From CAYSPT01 sp964432985 (lineage in GTDB: Bacteria; Muiribacteriota; CAYSPT01): DNA of 64,000 nt. The notes beneath the pieces were generated by a model, which ran no database searches, was not told the origin of the DNA, and saw nothing but the letters and a program-made list of their open reading frames with translations. Made by a program: the position numbers and the translations under genes. Positions 8,083-15,354 of this stretch are shown here, piece after piece (the stretch's first letter is position 1; each line of letters begins with the position of its first letter). The stretch spans positions 1 to 64,000 of the forward strand of contig CAYSPT010000016.1 in the NCBI GenBank assembly GCA_964432985.1, written 5' to 3'.

Positions 8083-8286
8083 CATACGTGTTGTGTCAAC
8101 ATACGTGTTGTGCCAACATACGTGTTGTGCCAACATACGTGNNNNNNNNNNNNNNNNNNNNNNNNNNNNNNNNNNNNNNNNNNNNNNNNNNNNNNNNNNN
8201 NNNNNNNNNNNNNNNNNNNNNNNNNNNNNNNNNNNNNNNNNCAACATACGTGTTGTGCCAACATACGTGTTGTGCCAACATACGTG
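8083..8286. repeat. 17-bp tandem hairpin array, interrupted by a gap
   Basis: The unit CAACATACGTGTTGTGC starts at 8097, 8114 and 8131, and beyond the gap at 8242, 8259 and 8276. A degenerate unit lies at 8083. Each unit folds as CAACA-TACG-TGTTG (5-bp stem, 4-nt loop) with a 3-nt spacer. The only difference seen between units is one spacer base (TGT versus TGC). The array follows the beta-barrel gene and precedes queE. Confidence 0.85.
8142..8241. other. Assembly gap (100 N)
   Basis: One hundred N, the usual placeholder for a scaffold gap of unknown size. Both edges are inside the same 17-bp repeat, so the true array length is unknown and was probably too long for the reads. Confidence 0.95.
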
Positions 8287-8363
8287 CCATCCCCGATCGT
8301 TGTATGTGGCTGGCTTTCCCGCCCGGTGGAAGGTTTGGCACAGTAACATAACGCAGGAGGTAT

Positions 8364-9119
8364 ATGGTGCCTGATTACCAGGGAGAGATTTTAGAAGTTT
8401 TCAGCGGTATTCAAGGAGAAGGTCTGAGTGTCGGAGTACGGCAGATTTTCGTTCGGTTTGCCGGCTGCAACCTGGAATGCGCGTACTGTGACACCATGGA
8501 CGGATTTGACGGTGTACGGCAGTGCCTGGCCGAGCGGACGCCGGGCCGGCGCGATTTTGAGAAGCTTCCCTGGCCGCTTTCCGTGGATACCTGTGTCGAG
8601 GCTGTCAGGAGGTTGACCGGTCACGGTTTTGCCCATCACTCTCTGAGTCTGACCGGGGGTGAACCCTTGCTTCAGGTGGATTTCATTCAGGAAATGCTCA
8701 AGGCGTTGAACCGGTCGATGCCGGTTTACCTGGAGACCAACGGAACCCTGCCGGACAACCTGGAACAATTGCTGGAGTTTATTGATATTTTGTCCATAGA
8801 TATCAAGCTGATTGACGATATTGATGAAATTCCCCACAGAGAAATGCACCGGCGTTTTCTCGAACTTTCCTCCGGTAGGGACATGTTTGCCAAATTAGTT
8901 GTGACGTCGAAAGTGACACTGCAGCAGATGGAATCGGTGTGCCGGTTGATCCAGGACGTGGATTGGACCATTCCGCTGGTACTGCAGCCGGCAACCGACC
9001 GCGGGGCTGTTGAGGGGCCGTCTTCTGAACAACTGCTGGAAATGAATGCAGTGTGTCTCGGTATCCTCCCCTATGTCAGAATAATTCCCCAGACTCATAT
9101 AATAATTGATCAACGTTGA
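8364..9119 (+). CDS. queE: 7-carboxy-7-deazaguanine synthase (radical SAM)
   Basis: QueE converts 6-carboxy-5,6,7,8-tetrahydropterin to 7-carboxy-7-deazaguanine on the route to preQ0/queuosine. The 251-residue protein shows the IQGEG segment, the radical-SAM cluster motif Cys-x3-Cys-x2-Cys (CNLECAYCDT), the SAM-binding TGGEPLLQ motif and the Tyr-Leu-Glu-Thr-Asn-Gly-Thr strand. The ATG at 8364 has AGGAGG 6 nt upstream. No other queuosine gene is in the window, so it stands alone between a repeat array and a pilin gene. It is cytoplasmic and oxygen-sensitive by family. Confidence 0.93.
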   Translation: MVPDYQGEILEVFSGIQGEGLSVGVRQIFVRFAGCNLECAYCDTMDGFDGVRQCLAERTPGRRDFEKLPWPLSVDTCVEAVRRLTGHGFAHHSLSLTGGEPLLQVDFIQEMLKALNRSMPVYLETNGTLPDNLEQLLEFIDILSIDIKLIDDIDEIPHREMHRRFLELSSGRDMFAKLVVTSKVTLQQMESVCRLIQDVDWTIPLVLQPATDRGAVEGPSSEQLLEMNAVCLGILPYVRIIPQTHIIIDQR

Positions 9120-9207
9120 AGTAGTCGTTTACTATCATTGTCACGTAAGTATTATGCTTGTAATCAGGCTGTTTTTATATTCTGCAACGTGTAATAATTA
9201 TCACAAC

Positions 9208-9236
9208 TTGACATGATTCACATAGGGGGCTATACT
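9208..9236 (+). promoter_or_regulatory. Strong sigma70-type promoter of the prepilin gene
   Basis: A consensus TTGACA, a 17-bp spacer and TATACT (5 of 6). The start point near 9243 gives a leader of about 55 nt to the prepilin ATG. It implies a strongly and independently expressed pilin. Confidence 0.7.
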
Positions 9237-9298
9237 TAACTCAGAGGGAAGTGTGAGCTTCTCTTAGAGTATAAATATGCCGGAGGGAGGTGAAACAG

Positions 9299-9727
9299 AT
9301 GAAGCGCATAGCAAGCAAAAGAGGTTTTACGTTGATAGAACTTATGATCGTTATTGCTATCATCGGCGTGCTTGCAGCTATCGCTATTCCGGACTTCAAC
9401 CGCGCCAGGATTCAGGCTCGTCAGAAAGCGTGTCTGGCCAACATGCGTGTTATCGAGGGTGCCATTGACATGTGGGAGATGGATACCGACGGAGATCGGT
9501 TTGCCACAGGTGATGTGAACCTTGATGATGGTAGCGGGAATGCCACCACAGATGGGCAAAAGCTCACTCCCGATTACATCAAGAAGTTTCCGCGCTGCAG
9601 GCAGAAAGGTGTTTACGCCTACAAATCTGCCGATATGGCGGTATGGTGCAATAAGCATGGCACCGTAGATCAGCCGTCCGACGGAACTGCCGACGTAGGT
9701 TATCCCACGCCCGGTGGTGGAAGCTGA
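9299..9727 (+). CDS. Type IV prepilin / major pseudopilin-like protein
   Basis: A 142-residue protein with a class III leader: Lys-Arg-Ile-Ala-Ser-Lys-Arg-Gly, cleavage before Phe10, then FTLIELMIVIAIIGVLA including Glu5 of the mature protein. The helix continues to Lys-Ala-Cys-Leu-Ala-Asn-Met, and a short globular domain ends in Cys-x3-Gly-x-Tyr...Val-Trp-Cys-x2-His-Gly and a Gly/Pro tail. It should be processed by a prepilin peptidase and assembled into a pilus or type II-like pseudopilus; no assembly ATPase is in the window. The ATG at 9299 has GGGAGG 8 nt upstream and is preferred to the GTG at 9290. A strong promoter and a strong terminator make it monocistronic. Confidence 0.93.
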   Translation: MKRIASKRGFTLIELMIVIAIIGVLAAIAIPDFNRARIQARQKACLANMRVIEGAIDMWEMDTDGDRFATGDVNLDDGSGNATTDGQKLTPDYIKKFPRCRQKGVYAYKSADMAVWCNKHGTVDQPSDGTADVGYPTPGGGS

Positions 9728-9744
9728 TTTGTGTTTGAACTTAT

Positions 9745-9778
9745 AAAAAGAGGACGTTCACATGAACGTCCTCTTTTT
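9745..9778. terminator. Bidirectional Rho-independent terminator
   Basis: AAAAAGAGGACGTTCA and its exact complement TGAACGTCCTCTTTTT form a 16-bp stem with a 2-nt centre, giving a T-run in both directions. It ends the prepilin transcript and, from the other side, the minus-strand gene at 9830-9991. Confidence 0.9.
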
Positions 9779-9829
9779 TTTCTCGGTGGCAATGCTTTTC
9801 ACGGGGTCAGGTCTTGTAACCCCACAATC

Positions 9830-9991
9830 TTACCAGCTTTTACCTCCGCCTTTGGGCAGACCGTAATACATGCCCTTCTTGTAAAGCCCGTTGGCTTTGA
9901 GGATTTCAATCCGATCGCCGCGCTTCTGGGATTTACCGCCTTTACGGCGTAACTTGCGTCCTTTTGGTTTAAGACTCGTGTGTAATGACAT
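9830..9991 (-). CDS. Small basic protein (53 aa), PVC 'small basic protein'-like
   Basis: A 53-residue, very basic protein with Met-Ser-Leu-His-x-Ser-Leu-Lys at the N-terminus, Lys-Arg-Gly-Asp-Arg-Ile-Glu in the middle and Tyr-Tyr-Gly-Leu-Pro-Lys near the end. These three landmarks match what I recall of the TIGR04137 'small basic protein' family, known from Chlamydiae, Verrucomicrobia, Planctomycetes and relatives and suspected to be ribosome-associated. A C-terminal Gly/Lys tail ending in Trp appears specific to this copy. An AGGAGG lies about 9 nt upstream, and a near-consensus promoter (10082-10110) and terminator frame it. Function is unproven; the gene structure is strong. Confidence 0.8.
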   Translation of the reverse strand: MSLHTSLKPKGRKLRRKGGKSQKRGDRIEILKANGLYKKGMYYGLPKGGGKSW

Positions 9992-10081
9992 GGTTTCTGT
10001 GCCTCCTTCAACAGTCCCGATAGATCATTCGGGAGAGAAATAATCCGGACAAAAAAAAGTCCTGCTCTGACCTTCCCTTGT

Positions 10082-10110
10082 ATTTTAGCACTTTGTGCAT
10101 TATTTTTCAA
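10082..10110 (-). promoter_or_regulatory. Strong promoter of the small basic protein gene
   Basis: Reading the minus strand: TTGAAA, a 17-bp spacer, TAAAAT. The predicted leader is about 85 nt. High predicted expression fits a ribosome-associated product. Confidence 0.65.
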
Positions 10111-10176
10111 GGCAAGGTGAGCAGGTTCAGGAGGCAGCGCAGTGAAGAGGTACTACATTCAAATCCTAAAACCGCT

Positions 10177-10299
10177 TTACCTGTAAAGCAGCATGTTTTT
10201 CACAAATTCTTCTGGTTCCGAGATATTGACCGCCACAATTTCATCATCGAACTCAACATCAGATAGCCCATTTTTCTTGTAGTAAACTTGGATTCTCAT
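10177..10299 (-). CDS. 40-residue hypothetical protein
   Basis: A 40-residue acidic peptide beginning Met-Arg-Ile-Gln-Val-Tyr-Tyr-Lys-Lys-Asn and containing Asp-Asp-Glu-Ile-Val-Ala-Val-Asn-Ile. It has no signal peptide or membrane helix and I recognise no family. Support for it being real: GAGGAGGTGA 8 nt before the ATG, a TTGACA at 10358-10363 on the same strand, and a hairpin (GCTTTAC-CT-GTAAAGC, 10175-10190) over the stop codon. It lies just upstream of, and in the same direction as, the small basic protein gene, but that gene has its own promoter. Confidence 0.55.
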   Translation of the reverse strand: MRIQVYYKKNGLSDVEFDDEIVAVNISEPEEFVKNMLLYR

Positions 10300-10474
10300 T
10301 CGGTCACCTCCTCGGATTCCTTGGTTCGTTTCCTTCATGTTCAATGTATCGACACTTTGTCAAGAAAACTTTAATTTTTGGTTTGAGTTTGGGGAGAGAC
10401 TCCTCTGGATGTGGTGCATAAAAGGCTTATAAATAAAGGGTTTTGAACCCGTGCCAATTTTTTGAAATTTCTAT

Positions 10475-10551
10475 AAAAAGTTTGACTTAAACTAAAGTTA
10501 GGACATATCCGGACGTGTCTTGCATAGCAAAAATAAGTCAAATTTTTTTTT
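10475..10551 (-). terminator. Long imperfect hairpin, probable terminator of the aarF/permease operon
   Basis: TTTGACTTA (10481-10489) pairs with TAAGTCAAA (10534-10542). On the minus strand the stem is followed by CTTTTT, and on the plus strand by nine T. The 44-nt interior holds a smaller imperfect hairpin around TCCGGA. The rest of 10300-10586 has only a short GGGTT-TTG-AACCC hairpin (10438-10450). A small structured RNA is an alternative reading. Confidence 0.45.
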
Positions 10552-10586
10552 ATTGCGGCTCTAAAATGTGAAATAAGCGGGTGATA

Positions 10587-11795
10587 CTATTCCATGTGGA
10601 GCGCTTCGGCGGGATGAACCAGCGATGCCTGCCGGGCGGGCATGTATGATGCCGCCAGGGCGCAGAATATTGCAAACAGGTTGACGGCGAAAAAATCAGC
10701 CGCGTCCATAGTGACAGGCAGTGTTGAAAGAAGGTAGACCTCCCCCGGTACCGAAACGGGATACATGTCCAGGTACCGGCACAGGACAAATCCGGCCAGT
10801 GTGCCCAGGATGGTACCGATCAGACCGATCAATGCGCCTTCGAGCAGGAACAGGTTTCGGACCTGCCGCTTGCTCCAGCCCATGGCCCTCAGTATGCCGA
10901 TGTCTCGTTTTTTCTCGCTGACGATGAGCATCAGGTTGCCGGCTATCCCTATTCCGGCAACAATCAGGATGAAAAGCACCAGCAGTGATACGACTATTTT
11001 TTCGGTTTTCAGGGCGGTGAAGAAGGTGCGGTTCCGCCCGATGTAGGTTTCACAGAGGCAGTTGAAACGTTGTGAGAAAACCTTCGCTATTCGTTCGGTG
11101 TCCGCGGCCCGCTGCAGGTTGATACCTATTTCGGTGACCACATCGGGAACATCGTAGAGCCACTGGGCTGTCGCCAGACCGGTATAGGCAAAACTCAGGT
11201 CATAATCGTACATTCCCGATTCGAATATCCCGGTGACCAGGAACGTGCCTTTTTGATCCAGCGATGAGATAGTGACGGAAGCACCGGGAGCTATGCTCAT
11301 GGCCTCGGCCAGTGCCTGTCCCAGCACCACCGTGTGACGGCGCTTCGGTTCAAAGTTTCCTTCCCGCATCAGTACTCCGGACCCGGGAACCCGTACCGGT
11401 AAAATGGTTTCAACGCCATACAGGCGTATTCCGCCTACCATCCCTTTGTGTTCAATCAGCGCCTGGCCGGCTATCTGCACGGCTGATTCCTTGACTTCGG
11501 GAAAGGTGCCCGCGTCGTTGGTGATCTTCTGGTAATCCATAAAAAATCCATGGTTGAGAGGGGTAAGGGTCAGGTGAGATGAAAAAGCCATGATCCGTTT
11601 TTGAAACTCCCCCGAGAGTCCGTTGGCCAGCGACATGGCGGTGAGCAGCGCGGTAACGCCGACCAGAATAGAGAGAATGCTCAGGACTGTCTGCCGGGTT
11701 CGGCTCCTCAAATGCCGGGCGGCGACATGAAACACCATGCCTACAGCCTTCCCGAGCGGATGACGGAAAAAACCAACAGGAATCTGAAACACCAT
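10587..11795 (-). CDS. ABC transporter permease, FtsX/LolE type
   Basis: A permease with TM1 in Leu-Ser-Ile-Leu-Val-Gly-Val-Thr-Ala-Leu-Leu, a periplasmic domain of about 220 residues, and three C-terminal helices preceded by Lys-Lys-Arg-Asp-Ile-Gly-Ile-Leu-Arg-Ala-Met-Gly, a classic FtsX-family coupling motif. No ATPase gene is adjacent. The ATPase at 29343-30059 is an unpaired candidate partner. Two starts are possible: ATG 11795 gives a 402-residue form whose first 19 residues are created by the 57-bp duplication, and ATG 11738 gives the presumed ancestral 383-residue form. It sits 2 nt after the aarF-like stop, so translation is coupled. Confidence 0.85.
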   Translation of the reverse strand: MVFQIPVGFFRHPLGKAVGMVFHVAARHLRSRTRQTVLSILSILVGVTALLTAMSLANGLSGEFQKRIMAFSSHLTLTPLNHGFFMDYQKITNDAGTFPEVKESAVQIAGQALIEHKGMVGGIRLYGVETILPVRVPGSGVLMREGNFEPKRRHTVVLGQALAEAMSIAPGASVTISSLDQKGTFLVTGIFESGMYDYDLSFAYTGLATAQWLYDVPDVVTEIGINLQRAADTERIAKVFSQRFNCLCETYIGRNRTFFTALKTEKIVVSLLVLFILIVAGIGIAGNLMLIVSEKKRDIGILRAMGWSKRQVRNLFLLEGALIGLIGTILGTLAGFVLCRYLDMYPVSVPGEVYLLSTLPVTMDAADFFAVNLFAIFCALAASYMPARQASLVHPAEALHME

Positions 11796-11841
11796 GCCTA
11801 CAGCCTTCCCGAGCGGATGACGGAAAAAACCAACAGGAATC
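11728..11841. repeat. 57-bp tandem duplication at a gene junction
   Basis: Two consecutive, essentially identical 57-bp copies (11728-11784, 11785-11841). Each contains, on the minus strand, the last codons and TAG of the aarF-like gene plus the first codons of the permease. The duplication leaves the kinase end intact and gives the permease a second upstream ATG in the same frame (57 = 19 codons). Confidence 0.9.
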
Positions 11842-13483
11842 CCAGTAGGCCGGCAATAATAAACCCGATGATTCCCAGCACAGGGAACCCGAGTACCAAT
11901 GGACCCCGTTGGGCATGGATGATGACCGACGACGATATGATAAGCGCCGCCACGATCATGCTGACCGACAGCCGGTTTGAGGCCCGATCCAGGATACTCA
12001 CCAGTTTTTCCAATCCCAGGTGCTCGAACTCGATTTTGAGCTCCCCGCGTTCCGCCTTTGAAAGCACCGTGCTCAAACGCCGGGGAATGGCCATGATCAG
12101 GTTGGCCAGCTCCATGATGGTCCGTACGGCCCGTTTGGCCACCCGGCGCGGTGAGTACAGGGTGGTGATGATCTGTTTCGCCAGCGGCTGGATAACTTCC
12201 ACCACATGAAAATCTTCATCCAGCTGCCGGCTGAGCCCTTCCAGGGCCATCAGGGTACGGCCGAGCATATACAGGTCGGGGGGGGTGCGCAGGTTGTGCC
12301 GCGAGCAGGTGTGGACCATTTCATTGAAGGCTTTGGCCAGAGATATCTCTTTGAGAGGACGGTCGATGTAAAAGTCCAGAAACTCGGTGACATCCCGCTC
12401 CAGGGCCCGCTGGTCGATTTCCTGGTCGGCCACTCCCAGGCTCAACAGCGAGCTGATGATACTTTCAGTATCCTTGTTCATGACCGCCAGCAGCAGCCTG
12501 GCCAGTTCGTCACGGGTGGTGCTTTCGAGACGTCCCACCATTCCGAAATCCACAAAAACAACGCGTTTGTCCGGGGTAAATATGATATTGCCCCCGTGCA
12601 AATCACCGTGAAAAGTGCCGTTTACCAGGGCCTGGGTGAGAATTGATTCGGCGATTTCCCTGGCCAGTTCCGCAGCGTCGTCGGCCTCTTGCTTTATCTT
12701 TTCCAGGTTGGTGAAATTGATACCGTCGATCCACTCGATGGTGAGCACCCGGTCGGTTGTAAAATCCCAGTAAATGATGGGTACGTCGATACGATCCCTA
12801 TTGTCCAGAGCTTTGGCAATGATTTCGGTATTGCGTCCTTCAATGGTGAAGTCGAGCTCTCGGCGAATAGTCCTGGCGAACTCCTCGACGATTTTGACCG
12901 GTTGATAAATTCTGCTTTCCGGGATACGCCGTTCCAGGATGCTGGCCAGGTGGTTGAGAATATCGATGTCGGCTTCCACTACCTTCTTTATTTCCGGACG
13001 CTGTACCTTGATCACTGCTTTGCGGCCGTCGGGGAGCACACAGTCATACACCTGGCTTATGGAGGCGCTGCCCCGCGGGGTGCGGTTGAACTCCTTGAAC
13101 AGATTCTGGGGTGATTCTCCCAGTTCATCTATGATGATTTCTTCTATTTCCTCGTAGGGGACTTCGGCTGTCTGGTCCTGGAGCTTTCTGAATTCCTTCA
13201 GAAACGTCGGGGGAAGCAGGTCGGGACGCATGCTCAGAATTTGGCCCATCTTGACGAAGGTGGGACCGAGCTCTTCCATGACGTGACGCAGTTTTACCGG
13301 CAGCGGTTCCCGTTCCCGCTGAGGCCTGGTCTCGAGCCCTACCAGGCGCTTGCCGGTGGAGATATACTCGGTCAGGCCCAGGGTTTCCAGGGCAAAACCG
13401 AAACCATTGGTCACCAGCACGTTGAGAATGTGCTGGTAACGCCTGACAATCTTGACCTTGCGGTGCAGTTCCAGGACACTCAT
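11798..13483 (-). CDS. ABC1/AarF/UbiB-family atypical protein kinase-like protein
   Basis: 561 residues of the ADCK/UbiB family, membrane-associated atypical kinases needed for isoprenoid-quinone or lipid metabolism. Visible features: the family-specific KxGQ motif (FVKMGQILSMRPDLLP), Ala-Ser-Ile-Ser-Gln-Val-Tyr in place of a normal Gly-loop, Ala-Val-Ile-Lys-Val-Gln, the catalytic-type FHGDLHGGNI, and the VFVDFG metal motif. Two C-terminal membrane helices follow (about 500-555), as in UbiB. No ubiquinone genes are adjacent, so I leave the symbol blank. A promoter whose -10 lies only 9 nt from the ATG suggests a leaderless transcript. Confidence 0.9.
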   Translation of the reverse strand: MSVLELHRKVKIVRRYQHILNVLVTNGFGFALETLGLTEYISTGKRLVGLETRPQREREPLPVKLRHVMEELGPTFVKMGQILSMRPDLLPPTFLKEFRKLQDQTAEVPYEEIEEIIIDELGESPQNLFKEFNRTPRGSASISQVYDCVLPDGRKAVIKVQRPEIKKVVEADIDILNHLASILERRIPESRIYQPVKIVEEFARTIRRELDFTIEGRNTEIIAKALDNRDRIDVPIIYWDFTTDRVLTIEWIDGINFTNLEKIKQEADDAAELAREIAESILTQALVNGTFHGDLHGGNIIFTPDKRVVFVDFGMVGRLESTTRDELARLLLAVMNKDTESIISSLLSLGVADQEIDQRALERDVTEFLDFYIDRPLKEISLAKAFNEMVHTCSRHNLRTPPDLYMLGRTLMALEGLSRQLDEDFHVVEVIQPLAKQIITTLYSPRRVAKRAVRTIMELANLIMAIPRRLSTVLSKAERGELKIEFEHLGLEKLVSILDRASNRLSVSMIVAALIISSSVIIHAQRGPLVLGFPVLGIIGFIIAGLLGFLLVFSVIRSGRL

Positions 13484-13492
13484 GATGCACCT

Positions 13493-13522
13493 AGTATAGT
13501 GTCAGATATTCTCTACTGTCAA
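13493..13522 (-). promoter_or_regulatory. Promoter of the aarF-like gene (possible leaderless start)
   Basis: On the minus strand: TTGACA, an 18-bp spacer, TATACT. The ATG at 13483 begins 9 nt after the -10, so the predicted transcript starts within about 3 nt of the coding region. Confidence 0.6.
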
Positions 13523-13762
13523 CGGAAGCGCCATTGTAGCTGTTTTCTTCGATCTCGTAACGAAGCCAGTTGCTTTTTCCGGATTATATGGTGAAATCTT
13601 TGTTCTAAGTATGTTAGAATACTCTACTTGTTTTAATAAGCTATTTTTTTCTTATATATATAGCAAGCAACTGTTATAGAGAAATTGAACTTACTGATAT
13701 GGTGCCACCGCAAAAGAGTATGTGCCGGGCGCAGAGGTGGCGGAAGGATAGACAGGATCGTT

Positions 13763-13798
13763 TTCGGTAAACCGTATAATCTACTGCGGTTTACCGAA
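13763..13798. promoter_or_regulatory. 12-bp inverted repeat enclosing a TATAAT box
   Basis: TTCGGTAAACCG and CGGTTTACCGAA are exact complements separated by 12 nt that begin with a perfect TATAAT (13775-13780). A repressor bound to the dyad would cover the -10 of the aldehyde dehydrogenase promoter. No -35 at standard distance is obvious. The rest of the 356-base gap 13484-13839 holds the divergent promoter and nothing else I can identify. Confidence 0.5.
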
Positions 13799-13839
13799 GT
13801 GAAGAGCGGTTCCACTTTTTAGAAGGGTGTGATGTAGTC

Positions 13840-15354
13840 GTGAGTAAGTTGTACAGTGAACAGGAGTTCGGTTGCAGTTTTGGCGGTGGCTGGATGGAGA
13901 CCACGGGCAAGGATTTGGTTTCGACCTCTCCTATCGATGGGTCGGTTATCGGTACTATCAAAACCATCGATCAAGACAGTTATGAGAAACTGATGACACG
14001 TTCCCACGAGGAATTTCTCCGGTGGCGCACGGTACCGGCCCCGAAGCGTGGGCAGGTTGTGCGGCTCATCGGTGAGGCGCTGCGGGAGCACAAGGAAGAG
14101 CTTGGCCGGTTGGTCACACTGGAGATGGGCAAACTTCACGCGGAAGGCCTGGGCGAAGTGCAGGAGGCCATCGATATCGCTGATTTCGCCGTGGGACTCT
14201 CACGGCAGCTCTACGGAGTGACCACCCACAGCGAGCGGTTCATGCACCGTATGTACGAACAGTGGCACCCGCTGGGGATCACCGGAGTTATCACCGCCTT
14301 CAACTTCCCGGTGGCGGTCTGGGCCTGGAATGCGATGATCGCGGCAGTCTGCGGCGACACCATGATCTGGAAACCCAGCAGCAAAACCCCCTACTGCGCC
14401 ATAGCCGTGCAGAACATCGTTGCTCCGATCTTGAAGGATGCCGGTTACCCCGATGTGATGAACGTGGCCGTGGGCAGCGGGCGCACTCTCGGGGAGTGGA
14501 TGATCAACGATCGCCGCATTCCCCTGATAAGTGCCACCGGCAGCTGCCGCATGGGTTACCGGATCGGCGCGGTAGTCGGCGAGCGGCTCGGCAGGAGCAT
14601 CCTGGAATTGGGCGGCAACAACGCCATTATCGTCGGTCCGTCGGCCGATCTGGACCTGACTCTCAGAGCGGTTGTCTTCGGTGCCGTGGGTACCGCCGGG
14701 CAGCGCTGCACCAGTACCCGGCGTCTCTTTCTGCACGAGTCCATCGCCGAGCAGGTCACCAAACGGCTGGTCAACGCCTATTCCCAGGTCACCCTCGGCA
14801 ATCCGCTTGAACCCGGTATCCTGATGGGACCACTGGTAGACCACTCAGCTGTGAAGGAAATGCAGGACGCCCTGGAGCTTGTTCGTCAGGAAGGCGGAAA
14901 AATCCTCTACGGCGGCGATGTGCTCGAGGACGGCGATTTCGCCAAGGGACCCTATGTCAGTCCGTGCCTGGTAGAGGCCCATCCTGGTATGAAGATAGTC
15001 CGGGAGGAGACTTTTGCGCCTATCCTGTACATCTTCAAGTACTCAACCATCAAGGAAGCCATCGAAATGCACAACAGTGTCGACCAGGGCCTGTCCTCGG
15101 GCATCTTTACCCAGAACATGATGGAATCGGAGCTCTTCCTCAGTTGCCAGGGCAGCGACTGCGGTATTGCCAACGTCAACGTGGGGACCAGCGGTGCCGA
15201 GATAGGTCTGGCTTTCGGCGGCGAGAAAGAAACCGGTGGCGGCCGTGAAGCCGGTTCCGACTCCTGGAAGATGTACATGCGCCGTCAGACGAACACCATT
15301 AACTTCGGTACGGACATGCCACTTGCCCAGGGTATGACGTTCGATGTAGGATAA
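13840..15354 (+). CDS. Aldehyde dehydrogenase, ALDH7 (antiquitin/piperideine-6-carboxylate) type
   Basis: A 504-residue NAD(P)-dependent dehydrogenase. ALDH7-specific motifs are present: Glu-Leu-Gly-Gly-Asn-Asn-Ala (general-base Glu, double Asn), Gly-Gln-Arg-Cys-Thr-Ser-Thr-Arg-Arg (nucleophile Cys), and the C-terminal FGGEKETGGGREAGSDSWK. ALDH7 enzymes oxidise alpha-aminoadipate semialdehyde in lysine catabolism or protect against betaine and lipid aldehydes. No lysine-degradation gene is nearby, so the substrate is open. Start GTG at 13840 with a weak ribosome site. It is preceded by a promoter-like palindrome and followed by a hairpin, so it is probably monocistronic and regulated. Confidence 0.93.
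   Translation: MSKLYSEQEFGCSFGGGWMETTGKDLVSTSPIDGSVIGTIKTIDQDSYEKLMTRSHEEFLRWRTVPAPKRGQVVRLIGEALREHKEELGRLVTLEMGKLHAEGLGEVQEAIDIADFAVGLSRQLYGVTTHSERFMHRMYEQWHPLGITGVITAFNFPVAVWAWNAMIAAVCGDTMIWKPSSKTPYCAIAVQNIVAPILKDAGYPDVMNVAVGSGRTLGEWMINDRRIPLISATGSCRMGYRIGAVVGERLGRSILELGGNNAIIVGPSADLDLTLRAVVFGAVGTAGQRCTSTRRLFLHESIAEQVTKRLVNAYSQVTLGNPLEPGILMGPLVDHSAVKEMQDALELVRQEGGKILYGGDVLEDGDFAKGPYVSPCLVEAHPGMKIVREETFAPILYIFKYSTIKEAIEMHNSVDQGLSSGIFTQNMMESELFLSCQGSDCGIANVNVGTSGAEIGLAFGGEKETGGGREAGSDSWKMYMRRQTNTINFGTDMPLAQGMTFDVG

Noticed and set aside
8083..8286. CRISPR array
   Set aside because: Units are contiguous 17-bp repeats without unique spacers, and there are no cas genes.
8019..8374. Several open frames running through the N gap
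   Set aside because: They consist of hairpin-repeat sequence and undetermined bases, with repeated Cys/Tyr/Val/Leu strings and no ribosome site.
9799..10110. A longer minus-strand frame overlapping the small basic protein gene
   Set aside because: The 53-residue frame has AGGAGG, a family match and framing promoter and terminator; the longer frame has none of these.
10438..10457. A tRNA T-arm-like GGGTT-TTG-AACCC followed by GTGCC
   Set aside because: No acceptor, D-arm or anticodon arm pairs with it; a simple hairpin is sufficient explanation.
11845..11916. Extension of the minus-strand frame at 11452-11916 as a separate gene
   Set aside because: It is the duplicated kinase/permease junction read in another frame; no independent coding signal.
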